A DNA stretch of 64,000 nt. Source: Bacillota bacterium (GTDB lineage: Bacteria; Bacillota; Clostridia; Christensenellales; SZUA-584). The stretch lies in assembly GCA_023408075.1 (NCBI GenBank), contig JAEYKW010000011.1:1-64000 (forward strand). Reading direction: 5' to 3'. The translations under genes and the position numbers were made by a program. The notes below the pieces were generated by a model, which was given only the letters and a program-made list of their open reading frames with translations, was not told the DNA's origin and made no database searches. Shown in pieces: positions 1 to 8,068 of the stretch (position 1 is the first letter of the stretch; each line of letters starts with the position of its first letter).

Positions 1-148
1 ACCTGTGGAAGAAGATGAAGAGTTTTTTACGCCAGCTGCAAAGTTTGCTTTCCGATACGGTTTGGATCCTCATCTGTGCCAAGACGGCTCGGTACTTGCA
101 AATTGCTTTGTAAATCAGCAGACCCTACTTATATCCAAACCATTAAAC

Positions 149-376
149 TTACAAGAAATCTTTAGAGAAAAAAATATCCTGAAAATCCTCCAAAAACTCA
201 TATAGATAGACTTCCTTCAGTTCTTTCTCCTCGCAATCGAAGATTATCTGTAAATCGTCGGGAAAGAGCAGCCCGCAACAGCTATACAGAATTTTCAGTA
301 CGCCGATCAGAATATCATATTGTGCCTTTTCATAAACAGCATTTAAGAAGACTGCAATTCTTCCATTTGCGTTACA
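149..376 (-). pseudogene. Open frame overlapping and following the 62-aa gene; possible frameshifted continuation
   Basis: On the minus strand a stop-free frame runs from 376 to the TAA at 151-149. It begins inside the end of the gene at 343-531, in another frame. Its translation looks protein-like, with a hydrophobic stretch ending in CCGLLFPDD and an acidic-aromatic tail. It has no ATG, GTG or TTG start and no ribosome binding site. The simplest reading is that the protein starting at 531 once continued here and a frameshift separated the two parts. A sequencing error, or chance in an AT-rich stretch, is equally possible. The function is unknown. Confidence 0.25.
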
Positions 377-531
377 TCATTCTGATATAGATTCCATACT
401 TCGCTCAAGAGTGGCCAAGTCTGCGCACCGGAAGTAATGTTAACTTTAAAAGCATTGACTGTTCTGGCTTCGTCGATCAAATTCTTTTCAATCAAAACAC
501 TGCGCAATTCGTTTCCTTTCATTTGTTCCAT
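343..531 (-). CDS. Small hypothetical protein (62 aa)
   Basis: The start is the ATG at 531, preceded at about 9 bases by a strong GGAGG (TCCTCC on the plus strand at 541-546). A second ATG three codons in is also possible. The product is soluble, mildly acidic, has no signal peptide and matches no family I recognise. It lies in an AT-rich stretch downstream of the tRNA-Arg gene, next to a second open frame (149-376) that may be its displaced tail. I cannot assign a function. The good ribosome binding site is the main support that it is expressed. Confidence 0.5.
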   Translation of the reverse strand: MEQMKGNELRSVLIEKNLIDEARTVNAFKVNITSGAQTWPLLSEVWNLYQNDVTQMEELQSS

Positions 532-800
532 GACTTTGTTTCCTCCTATAATTCTTCATATATTGGTTGTATAATTGATGAATACGAGTGTATTTCAACA
601 CTCAAATAGAGCTGCGGTTAATCAGTTTTGTACTATAAAGTCTATAGAATGATAAGGCGTTATATAAAAAGTGTAGTAAAATGTAGTATAAAGCCTCCTG
701 ACAGCGGTTTTTTACCTTGTTATCAGACGCTAAAAATCAGCCTCGAAGGGTAGGCAGTTTTTACTTTTGTGTAGTATAAAACTCGAAGAATTTTTGGACA
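532..800. other. AT-rich intergenic stretch with repeated TGTAGTATAAA-like motifs
   Basis: No credible gene is seen. Close variants of one motif occur three times: TGTACTATAAAG near 628, TGTAGTATAAAG near 680 and TGTAGTATAAAA near 770. I see no good promoter pair for the gene at 531. The stretch sits directly 3' of the tRNA-Arg gene, a common insertion side for mobile elements, but no integrase or duplicated tRNA end is visible here. Confidence 0.3.
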
Positions 801-801
801 C

Positions 802-835
802 AAAAAAACCCCGAAAGTGGCTTCACAACGGGGTT
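802..835 (-). terminator. Rho-independent terminator after tRNA-Arg
   Basis: Read on the minus strand, ACCCCG, an inner GTG-AAGC-CAC hairpin, then CGGGGT and a run of seven T. It directly follows the tRNA gene 3' end. Confidence 0.8.
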
Positions 836-840
836 TCTGG

Positions 841-914
841 CGTTCCCGGCGCGACTCGAACGCGCGGCCTGTCGCTTAGGAGGCGACCGCTCTATCCGCC
901 TGAGCTACGGGAAC
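841..914 (-). tRNA. tRNA-Arg (anticodon CCT)
   Basis: The minus strand folds into a full cloverleaf. The acceptor arms are GTTCCCG (914-908) and CGGGAAC (848-842), with discriminator G at 841. The D arm is GCTC/GAGC. The anticodon stem GTCGC/GCGAC encloses loop CTCCTAA, giving anticodon CCT, which reads AGG arginine codons. The T arm is GCGCG-TTCGAGT-CGCGC. CCA is not encoded. A terminator follows immediately. Confidence 0.95.
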
Positions 915-921
915 AAAGTAT

Positions 922-947
922 AAGGTGCGCACGAAATCGCGCACCTT
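922..947 (-). terminator. Hairpin between the UPF0210 gene and tRNA-Arg
   Basis: Nine-base perfect arms AAGGTGCGC and GCGCACCTT surround an 8-base loop. On the minus strand it follows the UPF0210 gene and precedes the tRNA. The trailing T run is weak, so termination is likely but not certain. Confidence 0.5.
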
Positions 948-981
948 GTCATTTTACAAACAATCGGTTTAAAAGTCAACG

Positions 982-2340
982 TCAGTTTCGTATACCCTGT
1001 AACGGCGCAGGGATACGGCCGCCGCGTTCAATGAGCCGATTCGATCCTCCTTGGGCAACGTCCATCACCACCACGCTGCCGAGCAGCCCGCCGTATTCCA
1101 CGCACTCGCCCACCTTGCCATACGGCACAGGAATAATGCGCACCCCTGTTGTTTTGGAATTGATCACGCCGATCGCTGCCTCGTCCGCAATAATTGCCGA
1201 TATGACCGACTCCGGCGTATCGCCCGGCACAGCCACCATGTCCAGCCCAACGGAACACACAGCCGTCATCGCCTCAAGCTTTTGCAGCGAGAGTGCGCCC
1301 TTTTTCACAGCTTCAATCATGCCTTCATCTTCGCTGACGGGGATAAACGCGCCCGAAAGACCGCCCACATGCGACGACGCCATCACGCCGCCTTTTTTCA
1401 CCGCGTCGTTGAGCAGCGCCAGCGCCGCCGTGGTGCCATGCATGCCGCACACATCCACGCCGATTTCCTCTAAAATGCGCGCCACGCTGTCTCCGATGGC
1501 CGGCGTGGGCGCAAGCGACAAATCCACAATGCCAAACGGCACACCGAGCCGCTGAGAGGCCTCTTTGGCCACTAGTTGCCCGACGCGCGTTACGCGAAAT
1601 GCCGTCTTTTTGATCACCTCGGCCACCACGTCAAAGCTCTCGCCTTTTACCTTTTCCAGCGCCGCCTTCACAACGCCCGGCCCGCTGACGCCCACATTGA
1701 TTGCACACTCGGGCTCGCCCGAGCCGCAGAACGCGCCCGCCATGAACGGATTGTCCTCGATCGCGTTCGCAAACACCACGAACTTGGCGCAGCCGATGCC
1801 ACCGTCAGCCGCCGTCAACTCTGCGGTCTGCTTGATCACGCGTCCCATCTTCGCAACCGCATCCATGTTGATGCCACTGCGCGTGCTTGCCACATTCACA
1901 AATGCGCACACGCGCTGTGTCGCGGCCAGCGCCGACGGCAACGAATCGATCAGCACCGTATCGCTTTTCGTTTCGCCCTTGTGAACCAAGGCCCCGAAGC
2001 CGCCAATAAAATTAACGCCCGTATCCGCCGCCGCTTCATCGAGCGCTTTGGCAAACACCGTGTAATCATTGATGCCGCTCGCTGCCGCAATCTCCGAAAT
2101 GGGCGTGACGGAAATACGTTTGTTGACAATCGGGACGCCGAACTCACGTGCGATGTCATCGCCCACGCGTACGAGGTCTTTTGCTTTCTCGACGATCTTC
2201 CTTTTTATATTGTCGCAGCAAATACCCGCATCTGCGCTCACGCAATCCCGCAGCGATATGCCCATCGTGATGGTTCTCACGTCAAGATTCTCAGTGTCGA
2301 TCATTTTTATGGTATCTAGCACCTCATATTTGGATATCAA
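982..2340 (-). CDS. UPF0210 / PFL family protein (DUF711)
   Basis: This 452-residue protein has the length and N-terminus typical of the UPF0210 (DUF711) family. These proteins have a pyruvate formate-lyase-like fold, but no reaction is firmly established for them. Recognisable parts are the N-terminal RTITMGISLRDC and several Gly-rich turns in the middle and C-terminal halves (GPGVVKAAL, HVGGLSGAFIPVSED). No signal peptide or membrane segment is seen. The start is TTG at 2340, chosen because GGAGG lies 8 bases upstream and no ATG is better placed. In many Bacillota the family sits beside a small ACT-domain partner (UPF0237); that partner is not in this window. The gene follows a lipoprotein gene by 25 bases and is probably cotranscribed with it. 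Confidence 0.9.
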   Translation of the reverse strand: MISKYEVLDTIKMIDTENLDVRTITMGISLRDCVSADAGICCDNIKRKIVEKAKDLVRVGDDIAREFGVPIVNKRISVTPISEIAAASGINDYTVFAKALDEAAADTGVNFIGGFGALVHKGETKSDTVLIDSLPSALAATQRVCAFVNVASTRSGINMDAVAKMGRVIKQTAELTAADGGIGCAKFVVFANAIEDNPFMAGAFCGSGEPECAINVGVSGPGVVKAALEKVKGESFDVVAEVIKKTAFRVTRVGQLVAKEASQRLGVPFGIVDLSLAPTPAIGDSVARILEEIGVDVCGMHGTTAALALLNDAVKKGGVMASSHVGGLSGAFIPVSEDEGMIEAVKKGALSLQKLEAMTAVCSVGLDMVAVPGDTPESVISAIIADEAAIGVINSKTTGVRIIPVPYGKVGECVEYGGLLGSVVVMDVAQGGSNRLIERGGRIPAPLQGIRN

Positions 2341-2365
2341 TCTGTCTTCCTCCGGTTGTTTTTAT

Positions 2366-3013
2366 TTATTTCTTGTAGAGGGTATAGTCGGTATAATAAA
2401 TCCAGTAACTATAGCCCGTATCTATCTTTCTTGCATACATTTCCATGCGAATATCGTTATCCGGCCACCAGACCGCATTATAGTATGCACCGCCTGAATC
2501 AACAGCCTGCAGCACCTGATCATCCGAATCAAATGTGACATTATCATCGGACATGTCATGGTAGCCGGCGGATACCGGTTTACCGTAATCGCCGCGAAGC
2601 CCTTCCATCAAACTGTTCACCGTTTCCAAGTACTTTTCGCCCTGCATGCTATAACTCACGCTGCTGAGCATATCATCGCTGTTGAACCAGTATGTGAGCA
2701 GCATGTCGTGGCCGTATACCTCGCTGCCCAAATAATCAAGCGCGTCGGTGAACTTTTCGTCAAGCATCAGCGTTTCGGCCGATCGCACCATCTCTTTTGA
2801 CATGCCGAAAGAGAACGAACGGAAAATACCTTCTTGCGGGTTAATGTCATTCATCCCCGCCTCGTTATCCGGCACGCCTTCTTTGTAAGCATCAATTGCA
2901 TTCAGCTTTTGCTCGACAGCCGCTATATCCACCGCACCGTCCGCAATGGCCGTGCAGGCACCAAGCAGTATCGCTGCAATCAAGATCATCACTGTGAGCA
3001 ATCTTAATTTCAT
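2366..3013 (-). CDS. Putative lipoprotein of unknown function
   Basis: Residues 1-19 form a signal peptide ending in a lipobox, LLGAC, with the acylated cysteine at residue 20, so the mature protein should be anchored outside the cytoplasmic membrane. The ATG at 3013 has GGAGG about 9 bases upstream. A longer frame from 3067 exists but would put a meaningless extension before the signal peptide. The mature part (about 195 residues) is acidic and rich in Tyr, Asp and Trp, with no family I recognise. It is directly upstream of the UPF0210 gene on the same strand. I cannot name a substrate or partner. Confidence 0.75.
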   Translation of the reverse strand: MKLRLLTVMILIAAILLGACTAIADGAVDIAAVEQKLNAIDAYKEGVPDNEAGMNDINPQEGIFRSFSFGMSKEMVRSAETLMLDEKFTDALDYLGSEVYGHDMLLTYWFNSDDMLSSVSYSMQGEKYLETVNSLMEGLRGDYGKPVSAGYHDMSDDNVTFDSDDQVLQAVDSGGAYYNAVWWPDNDIRMEMYARKIDTGYSYWIYYTDYTLYKK

Positions 3014-3150
3014 GGGAAAGGCCTCCTCCGTATGAGCTATTATAAACCAGAGAGAAGCGGCTTGCAAACGCTAAAAGGATTCGATTTATTGCATAATTAT
3101 TACCATTGCTAACATTGTATGAATCTTAAGTTAAATAACCTCTTTACGTG

Positions 3151-3180
3151 TTTACGCGTTTCAAATTGAACCGATATTAT
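3151..3180 (+). promoter_or_regulatory. Candidate promoter for the 24-aa peptide gene
   Basis: TTTACG at 3151-3156 and TATTAT at 3175-3180 are 18 bases apart and lie 31 bases before the peptide ATG. TTTACG(T/C)G also occurs as a short direct repeat here. Confidence 0.4.
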
Positions 3181-3211
3181 ATATGAAATCAAAACGAAAG
3201 GATGAGGGTCA

Positions 3212-3286
3212 ATGAAAAAGCTGATTGCAGCGGGTGCGATGGTGTTGTTTGCGGGTCTGTATTACGTTGTGGGCATGGGCGGCTGA
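3212..3286 (+). CDS. 24-aa hydrophobic small membrane peptide
   Basis: ATG at 3212 is preceded by GAAAGGATGAGGG, a plausible ribosome binding site. The reading frame MKKLIAAGAMVLFAGLYYVV plus four residues is two lysines followed by a single membrane-spanning segment. It has its own candidate promoter and a hairpin terminator 45 bases after the stop, so it looks like a complete one-gene unit. No family is recognised. Peptides of this form often associate with membrane complexes, but nothing here says which. Confidence 0.55.
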   Translation: MKKLIAAGAMVLFAGLYYVVGMGG

Positions 3287-3329
3287 TAAAGACAAGAAAC
3301 GCGAAAGGAGCGGCATATGCTCAACTCTT

Positions 3330-3366
3330 AGAAGAGCCTTAAGAGAAACCTTAACGGCTCTTTTGC
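3330..3366 (+). terminator. Terminator after the 24-aa peptide gene
   Basis: AGAGCCTTAAG and CTTAA-C-GGCTCT form a hairpin followed by TTTTGCTTT. Confidence 0.65.
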
Positions 3367-3831
3367 TTTAAAAGTTACTTATTGTGGAAAGCACTGCAGC
3401 TGGTTTTTAACAAATTAGCCTATTCCGCTGAAGAATATGTTGCGCGTAAACACCGGATGAGACATGTGTCTTGTCGATCACATAAATTCATCTTATCAGC
3501 CACATGTTCACATATGCTGCGTTGCCTGCGGCTCCTTTGCTCCCTCACAAGATATATCGAGACTAAGACGCAGCAGATTTGTCGGAAAGCTTATTCCGAT
3601 TCGAACAGAGGCATGGTTTCTGCAAATGACGTTTCATTGCCTGTTAACAAAGAATTCCTGACGAGACTTCTATATTGCTCAAACACTTTATGACATAATG
3701 TAATGGCCCTTTGGGTTAAGTCGGAAGGTAATCTCTCTTTTAATTGCTTCAAATATTTGATTTTAATATTCCTATCTCCAAATCTGAAGATTTCTGAGAT
3801 CCCGGCCAAATCAGGCAGTACATAAGGCGAC
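3367..3831. other. Region without a recognisable gene
   Basis: About 465 bases. Short frames exist on both strands, including a minus frame at 3591-3809 that ends ETMPLFESE. None has a convincing ribosome binding site or family. The minus frame could be the tail of a degraded gene. Nothing else is seen. Confidence 0.3.
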
Positions 3832-3856
3832 GAAAAAAGCGGCCTGATAGCCGCCT
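3832..3856 (-). terminator. Terminator of the uppP-pepV-DUF378 unit
   Basis: On the minus strand GCGGC, loop, GCCGC, then TTTTTT. It ends 18 bases after the DUF378 stop codon. Confidence 0.8.
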
Positions 3857-3873
3857 TCTTTGTATTTCTATCT

Positions 3874-4080
3874 TTATTTGTCTCTGTGTTTGACTCTGGG
3901 TACTAACATGATTGCCCATAATCCGGCGAGTCCGACCAGCGCATAAATAATTCTGGAGACAATTGCCGCTTGGCCGCCAAAAATTGCGGCTACGAGATCG
4001 AACTGGAAAAATCCGATAAGGCCCCAATTGATGGCACCGATTATGACCAGTATCATTGCTAAGATATTCAAGCAAATCAA
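3874..4080 (-). CDS. DUF378 family small membrane protein
   Basis: The 68-residue product has two hydrophobic segments (about 3-25 and 38-60) separated by a short loop. It carries the family hallmark INWGLIGFFQFDLVAAIFG, followed by a basic C-terminal tail. The family (YuzA-like) is widespread in Bacillota and of unknown function. The gene is last in a minus-strand run after uppP, pepV and a 94-aa gene, and is followed by a strong terminator. It is probably cotranscribed with them, though 30 bases separate it from the previous stop. Confidence 0.85.
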   Translation of the reverse strand: MICLNILAMILVIIGAINWGLIGFFQFDLVAAIFGGQAAIVSRIIYALVGLAGLWAIMLVPRVKHRDK

Positions 4081-4109
4081 CTCCTTTCGTGTTTATTATC
4101 CGCAAAACA

Positions 4110-4394
4110 CTATGGAGTTATCACTTTATCGTCTTTTTTCTTCCTTCCAATTACTTCTATTTCCAATGTATCAAAATCGACACTTTCCACAAAATCATCC
4201 GGGAAAAAGACCGTTCTGGAAAACGACTTGATTTCCGCATGATGCTTGGCACAGATAACCGGCTTTGAGAGATCAAAGGCATCGCAGACGGCGGACAAAG
4301 CGCTTATAAAATCCTTTTCCTCGAGCGCGACATCCTTATTGATCCTGTCTTCAATTTTAATTTTACCCCAATATCTCAAATGGACTCTCCGCAA
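4110..4394 (-). CDS. Hypothetical protein (94 aa) coupled to pepV
   Basis: Starts at 4394, 19 bases before the end of pepV, so its translation is probably coupled to pepV. The product is soluble and mixed-charge, with no signal or membrane segment. It includes KPVICAKHHAEIKSF and a C-terminal IEVIGRKKKDDK. It is not a family I can name. The overlap, codon use similar to its neighbours and position in the operon support it being real. The true start could be slightly downstream. Confidence 0.55.
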   Translation of the reverse strand: MRRVHLRYWGKIKIEDRINKDVALEEKDFISALSAVCDAFDLSKPVICAKHHAEIKSFSRTVFFPDDFVESVDFDTLEIEVIGRKKKDDKVITP

Positions 4395-5767
4395 AGCTTC
4401 ACGATCGCATTGGCGATGATTTCTGAATTTTTAACCAAGCTGTCAATCTCAATATATTCATCCGGTCCATGCTCCGTATTGGGCTGCCCGGGAAACAGCG
4501 ATCCAAAAGTCACCGCGTTTTCAAAGGCGCGCGCGTATGTCGCACCGCCGATGGATATGCAGTACGCATCCTCACCAGTGATTTCGGTATAAGCTTCTTT
4601 AAGCGTTGTCACAAGCGGGCTGTCTTCACTGACGAAATGCGAATCGAGCGTGTGCTGGTATGTGATTTTAAACAGGTCTCCGAAGTGCTTCTGGAGCTTC
4701 TCCTCCACGGCTTTGCGCTGTATGGATATCGGGTAACGGATGTCGATGCCCGCTTTTAATACGCCGCCGCTCAAAAACAGCGTTCCCAAGTTGAATGTCA
4801 GCTTGCCGGATACCTCGTCCTCAAGATTCAGCTCAACCGCCTCGCCATGGAAATAGGTACCGATCTTTTGCGCCAGTGCGTAGACGGCCTCTCCCGTTTT
4901 ACCGGGCGACCAGGGCAGTGTGCCTAAATATTGCAGCAGCGCCGCCGCCGCATTGATACCTTGATCGGGTCGTGACCCGTGCGCGCTCTTGCCCACAGCC
5001 GTAACCGTCACCAGACCGCTGCCACTGTCCTTCGCTGTCAGTTCTGCACCAATGGGGCATCGGTAGCTCTCAAGGCTTTTTTGTATGGTTGCAAACGGTG
5101 CGGCAATCACCGACTCCGCTTTATTCGGCACCACATTGATACGTGTTCCCGCTTCAAAGCTTCTCACGCTCAGCGCACCGCCGTCGTCCAGGCCATCAAT
5201 GCTGAGCACCACATGCATGAGCCCCTTTTCGGCATTGATCACAGGGTATTCACCGTCGGGCGAAAACGCAATATCGGGCAGCGGTTCATGCTTTTTGTAA
5301 AAATCGATATCCGCCCAGCCGGATTCCTCGTCAGCACCGATAATCAGGCGGACCTTTTTATTCAGCTGCACACAGTTGTCTCTCAGTGCCTTGATGGCAT
5401 AAAGCGCCGCCACACATGGGCCCTTATCGTCAATCGCGCCGCGTCCGAATATCTTTCCGTCCTTCTCAACTCCTTCAAAGGCAGGAACCGTCCATCCGTC
5501 GCCCTCAGGCACCACGTCAATATGAACCAATATACCGAGCATTTCATCGCCGTAGCCGTAATCAATATAGGCAAGATGTCCAAAGAGGTTCACACAATCG
5601 AGATCCATGTCTTCCGCGGTACTTTGAACAAACATCAACGCGTCAAAAATACCCTTACCGTATGGCATATTGGGCTGGCTCTCACCCTTCACACTCTCTA
5701 TTTTGAGGAAATTCTTAAGAATCCCCACCATCTCCCGCCTGTACGGCTCTAAGGAAAAGTCAAGCAT
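4376..5767 (-). CDS. pepV: Dipeptidase PepV-like, M20 family metallopeptidase
   Basis: A 463-residue M20 enzyme, the usual length for PepV, which hydrolyses dipeptides in the cytoplasm with two zinc ions. Visible landmarks in order are the metal-ligand segment ILVHIDVVPEGDGW near residue 80, the bridging aspartate segment GRGAIDDKGP near 110-120, the catalytic glutamate pair in GADEESGW, and the C-terminal His region PNTEHGPDEYI. The lid/dimerisation domain lies between. The gene is 22 bases downstream of uppP and overlaps the next small gene. Together with uppP this suggests an envelope and peptide recycling operon, although that link is only positional. Confidence 0.9.
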   Translation of the reverse strand: MLDFSLEPYRREMVGILKNFLKIESVKGESQPNMPYGKGIFDALMFVQSTAEDMDLDCVNLFGHLAYIDYGYGDEMLGILVHIDVVPEGDGWTVPAFEGVEKDGKIFGRGAIDDKGPCVAALYAIKALRDNCVQLNKKVRLIIGADEESGWADIDFYKKHEPLPDIAFSPDGEYPVINAEKGLMHVVLSIDGLDDGGALSVRSFEAGTRINVVPNKAESVIAAPFATIQKSLESYRCPIGAELTAKDSGSGLVTVTAVGKSAHGSRPDQGINAAAALLQYLGTLPWSPGKTGEAVYALAQKIGTYFHGEAVELNLEDEVSGKLTFNLGTLFLSGGVLKAGIDIRYPISIQRKAVEEKLQKHFGDLFKITYQHTLDSHFVSEDSPLVTTLKEAYTEITGEDAYCISIGGATYARAFENAVTFGSLFPGQPNTEHGPDEYIEIDSLVKNSEIIANAIVKLCGESI

Positions 5768-5789
5768 GTCTATGAGCCTCCTTCACCTA

Positions 5790-6581
5790 TTAATATGCCC
5801 AGTTTATCGTTTTTAGCAAGAATTGATCCAGCAAAACGAACACGCCCAGCACCGCAACATAGATCGCAAACCCATACAGCCGTTTTTTTGAAATCAGCGC
5901 GAGCATAAATTTAATTGCAAAATAGCCCGATACAGCCGCGCATGCGGTGCCGATCAGCGTCGGCAGCCATTCCACATGAATCGACGTATCTTTGAAAATC
6001 TTAGAGCTTTGCAGCACCACCGACCCGATAATAGCCGGTATCGACATCAGAAATGAAAAGCTGGCTGCTTTGCGCCGGTCAACGCCCGAAACGAGGCCGC
6101 CCGCAATGGTTAAGCCCGAGCGGGAAACAGCCGGCAATATCGCGATGGCCTGCGCCACACCCATTGTGAGCGACGTGCCTATGCCAATTTCACGTTTGCT
6201 TTTCACATGCTTTGATATCACTTCAGACAATGCGAGCACAACTGCCGTCAATAAGAATTCATACCCAAGATATATGCCTGTAAATGTCTCTTCGAAGAAA
6301 TCCCCCAGAAACAGCGTAGCCACAATAGCGGGGATCGTCGCAATAATCAGACACAGCGTCATTTTTGAAAAGAAGTTTTTAAATATATCCACAATGTTCT
6401 GCCACAACACGATCACAACAGCAACGAGCGTGCCCATATGCAGCATCGTATCGAAAAAAAGCTGCGGCCCGCTGATGCCGAAAACATTCTGCAGCAGAAC
6501 GAGATGGCCGCTGCTGGAAACGGGCAGAAATTCCGTTAGTCCCTGCACAATGCCCAAAACGATCGAATCGAGTATACTCAT
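5790..6581 (-). CDS. uppP: Undecaprenyl-diphosphatase UppP (BacA)
   Basis: Integral membrane phosphatase that converts undecaprenyl diphosphate to the monophosphate, recycling the lipid carrier for peptidoglycan; extra copies give bacitracin resistance. The N-terminal signature GLTEFLPVSSSGHLVL sits at about residues 15-30, and the second conserved motif with AVSRSGLTIAGGL near 155 supplies the catalytic Arg/Ser region. At 263 residues with eight or so hydrophobic segments it is full length. The ATG at 6581 has AAAGGAAA upstream. It is first in the uppP-pepV-hypothetical-DUF378 run. The window also carries a DUF368 gene (41169), a family reported to return undecaprenyl phosphate across the membrane. 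Confidence 0.95.
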   Translation of the reverse strand: MSILDSIVLGIVQGLTEFLPVSSSGHLVLLQNVFGISGPQLFFDTMLHMGTLVAVVIVLWQNIVDIFKNFFSKMTLCLIIATIPAIVATLFLGDFFEETFTGIYLGYEFLLTAVVLALSEVISKHVKSKREIGIGTSLTMGVAQAIAILPAVSRSGLTIAGGLVSGVDRRKAASFSFLMSIPAIIGSVVLQSSKIFKDTSIHVEWLPTLIGTACAAVSGYFAIKFMLALISKKRLYGFAIYVAVLGVFVLLDQFLLKTINWAY

Positions 6582-6732
6582 AAGAATTTCCTTTCATATT
6601 TTCGCCATGCTATTATATCAGTAAAGATATGATTTGCATAGGGATGTTATGTAAAACCCGCGTTGACTAACGGATAACTCTTTGTTTGCGCGAACGACAG
6701 AACCGGCCTTTTGCGTCATCCGTCGAGCGGTG

Positions 6733-6761
6733 TTGACTATCGGTATCAACGGGTATAAAAT
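6733..6761 (+). promoter_or_regulatory. Promoter of ilvE
   Basis: TTGACT (6733-6738), a 17-base spacer and TAAAAT (6756-6761), 45 bases before the ATG. A near copy of the -35 region (GTTGACTAACGG) lies 70 bases upstream at 6662. Confidence 0.7.
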
Positions 6762-6805
6762 ACTTCAATAATCGATTTTTTATTCCGAAAGAGGAGAAAG
6801 GCATC

Positions 6806-7873
6806 ATGAATCTTGAGGTCATAAAAGCGCAGAGTTTAAAACCAAAGCCGGAAGACAAATCAAATCTCGGTTTCGGCAAAATATTCACCGATCATATGCT
6901 CACGATTGAGTATACAGCGGGCAAAGGCTGGCATGATGCCAAGATTCGTCCCTATGAGAACTTTTCGCTGTCTCCGGCGTGCAGCGTGCTGCACTACAGC
7001 CAGACGATATTCGAAGGCATGAAGGCGTACCGCACCGAAAAAGGCAGCATCAATCTGTTTCGTCCGTGGGATAATTTCAAGCGTATGAACGTATCGGCAA
7101 AGCGCCTGTGCATGCCCCCAATCGACGAAGCCTTCGCGCTTGAGGCACTCGAAGAGCTGCTGCGTATCGAGCAGGACTGGGTGCCGCGTTCCGAAGGCAC
7201 GTCGCTTTACATCCGCCCCACCATCATCGCGACGGACCCGTTCCTCGGTGTGCGCGCGGGCGAGGAATACATCTTCTATATCATACTGTGCCCCGTCGGC
7301 GCATACTATGCATCGGGCCTTGCCCCAGTTGACATCTACGTTGAAGACGAATATGTGCGTTCGGTTAAAGGCGGTACAGGCTTTGCCAAAACGGGCGGCA
7401 ATTACGCAGCCAGCCTGCTGGCGGGCGACATCGCACACAAAAAGGGCTATTCGCAGGTGCTCTGGCTCGACGGTGTCGAGAAAAAGTACATCGAAGAAGT
7501 GGGTTCCATGAATATCTTCTTCAAAATACGCGGCGAGCTTGTCACCGCGCCGCTTGGCGGCAGCATACTCGCGGGCATCACGCGCGATTCGATCATGCGG
7601 CTTGCCAAAGACGTCTACGGCGTCAACGTGCGTGAGGAGCGCATCGCGATCGAGGACATCTTTAAGGAAAACGAATCCGGCGGACTCGAGGAAGTGTTCG
7701 GTACGGGTACCGCCGCCGTGGTCAGCCCCGTGGGCGGCATGACCTGGGGCGACAAGAGCATCAAAATATCGGGCGGCCAGATGGGCGAGCTCACCTCGAA
7801 GCTGTATGACAAGCTCACAGGCATTCAGTACGGCAAAGAGAAGGACGAGTTCGGCTGGATCAAGGCACTTTAA
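6806..7873 (+). CDS. ilvE: Branched-chain amino acid aminotransferase
   Basis: Class IV PLP enzyme that interconverts leucine, isoleucine or valine and their 2-oxo acids using glutamate/2-oxoglutarate. The 355-residue length fits the longer bacterial/eukaryotic-type BCAT. Seen in order are SQTIFEGMKAYR (55-70), FRPWDNFKRMN, the PLP lysine in GGTGFAKTGGNYAAS (Lys195), and EEVGSMNIFF followed by GGSILAGITRDS. The ATG at 6806 follows GAGGAGAAAGG at good spacing. It is a single-gene unit with its own promoter and terminator. Confidence 0.95.
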   Translation: MNLEVIKAQSLKPKPEDKSNLGFGKIFTDHMLTIEYTAGKGWHDAKIRPYENFSLSPACSVLHYSQTIFEGMKAYRTEKGSINLFRPWDNFKRMNVSAKRLCMPPIDEAFALEALEELLRIEQDWVPRSEGTSLYIRPTIIATDPFLGVRAGEEYIFYIILCPVGAYYASGLAPVDIYVEDEYVRSVKGGTGFAKTGGNYAASLLAGDIAHKKGYSQVLWLDGVEKKYIEEVGSMNIFFKIRGELVTAPLGGSILAGITRDSIMRLAKDVYGVNVREERIAIEDIFKENESGGLEEVFGTGTAAVVSPVGGMTWGDKSIKISGGQMGELTSKLYDKLTGIQYGKEKDEFGWIKAL

Positions 7874-7885
7874 GCAAATACGGCA

Positions 7886-7918
7886 ACGGCCTCTGCGGCA
7901 GCGCAGGGGCCGTTTTTT
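7886..7918 (+). terminator. Terminator of ilvE
   Basis: ACGGCC-CTGC loop GCAG-GGCCGT followed by TTTTTT. Confidence 0.85.
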
Positions 7919-7984
7919 AATGGGATGGTACACTGCTTTAAGGCTTTGCTTTTATTCAGGATTGCAGAATGTTCTCTGTTTTTC

Positions 7985-8023
7985 TTGACAAACGGCATTA
8001 TTATAACTACAATTTAAAATATA
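7985..8023 (+). promoter_or_regulatory. BlaI-type promoter/operator of the first BlaI-M56 locus
   Basis: TTGACA (7985-7990), exactly 17 bases, then TACAAT (8008-8013). The -10 lies in ATAACTACAATTTAAAAT, an imperfect form of the palindrome TACAATTGTA found at the two other BlaI-type promoters in this window (25649 and 28941). BlaI/MecI repressors bind TACA/TGTA dyads, so this is the probable autoregulatory site of the blaI gene at 8069. Confidence 0.7.
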
Positions 8024-8068
8024 AACTTTATATATAAAATCTAAGACTCTTTTTTGAAAGAAGCGCTT

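Noticed and set aside
5..205. Plus-strand frame at the left edge
   Set aside because: No ribosome binding site can be seen, no family recognised, and it lies opposite another open frame. It could be the tail of a gene cut by the window, but I cannot support it.
767..1555. Long plus-strand frame covering the tRNA and UPF0210 gene
   Set aside because: It crosses a tRNA and lies antisense to a clear conserved gene; it is a shadow frame caused by GC bias.
3382..3693. 103-aa plus-strand frame
   Set aside because: No start signal, odd composition rich in Cys, Arg and Ser, and overlapped by a minus frame; probably non-coding.
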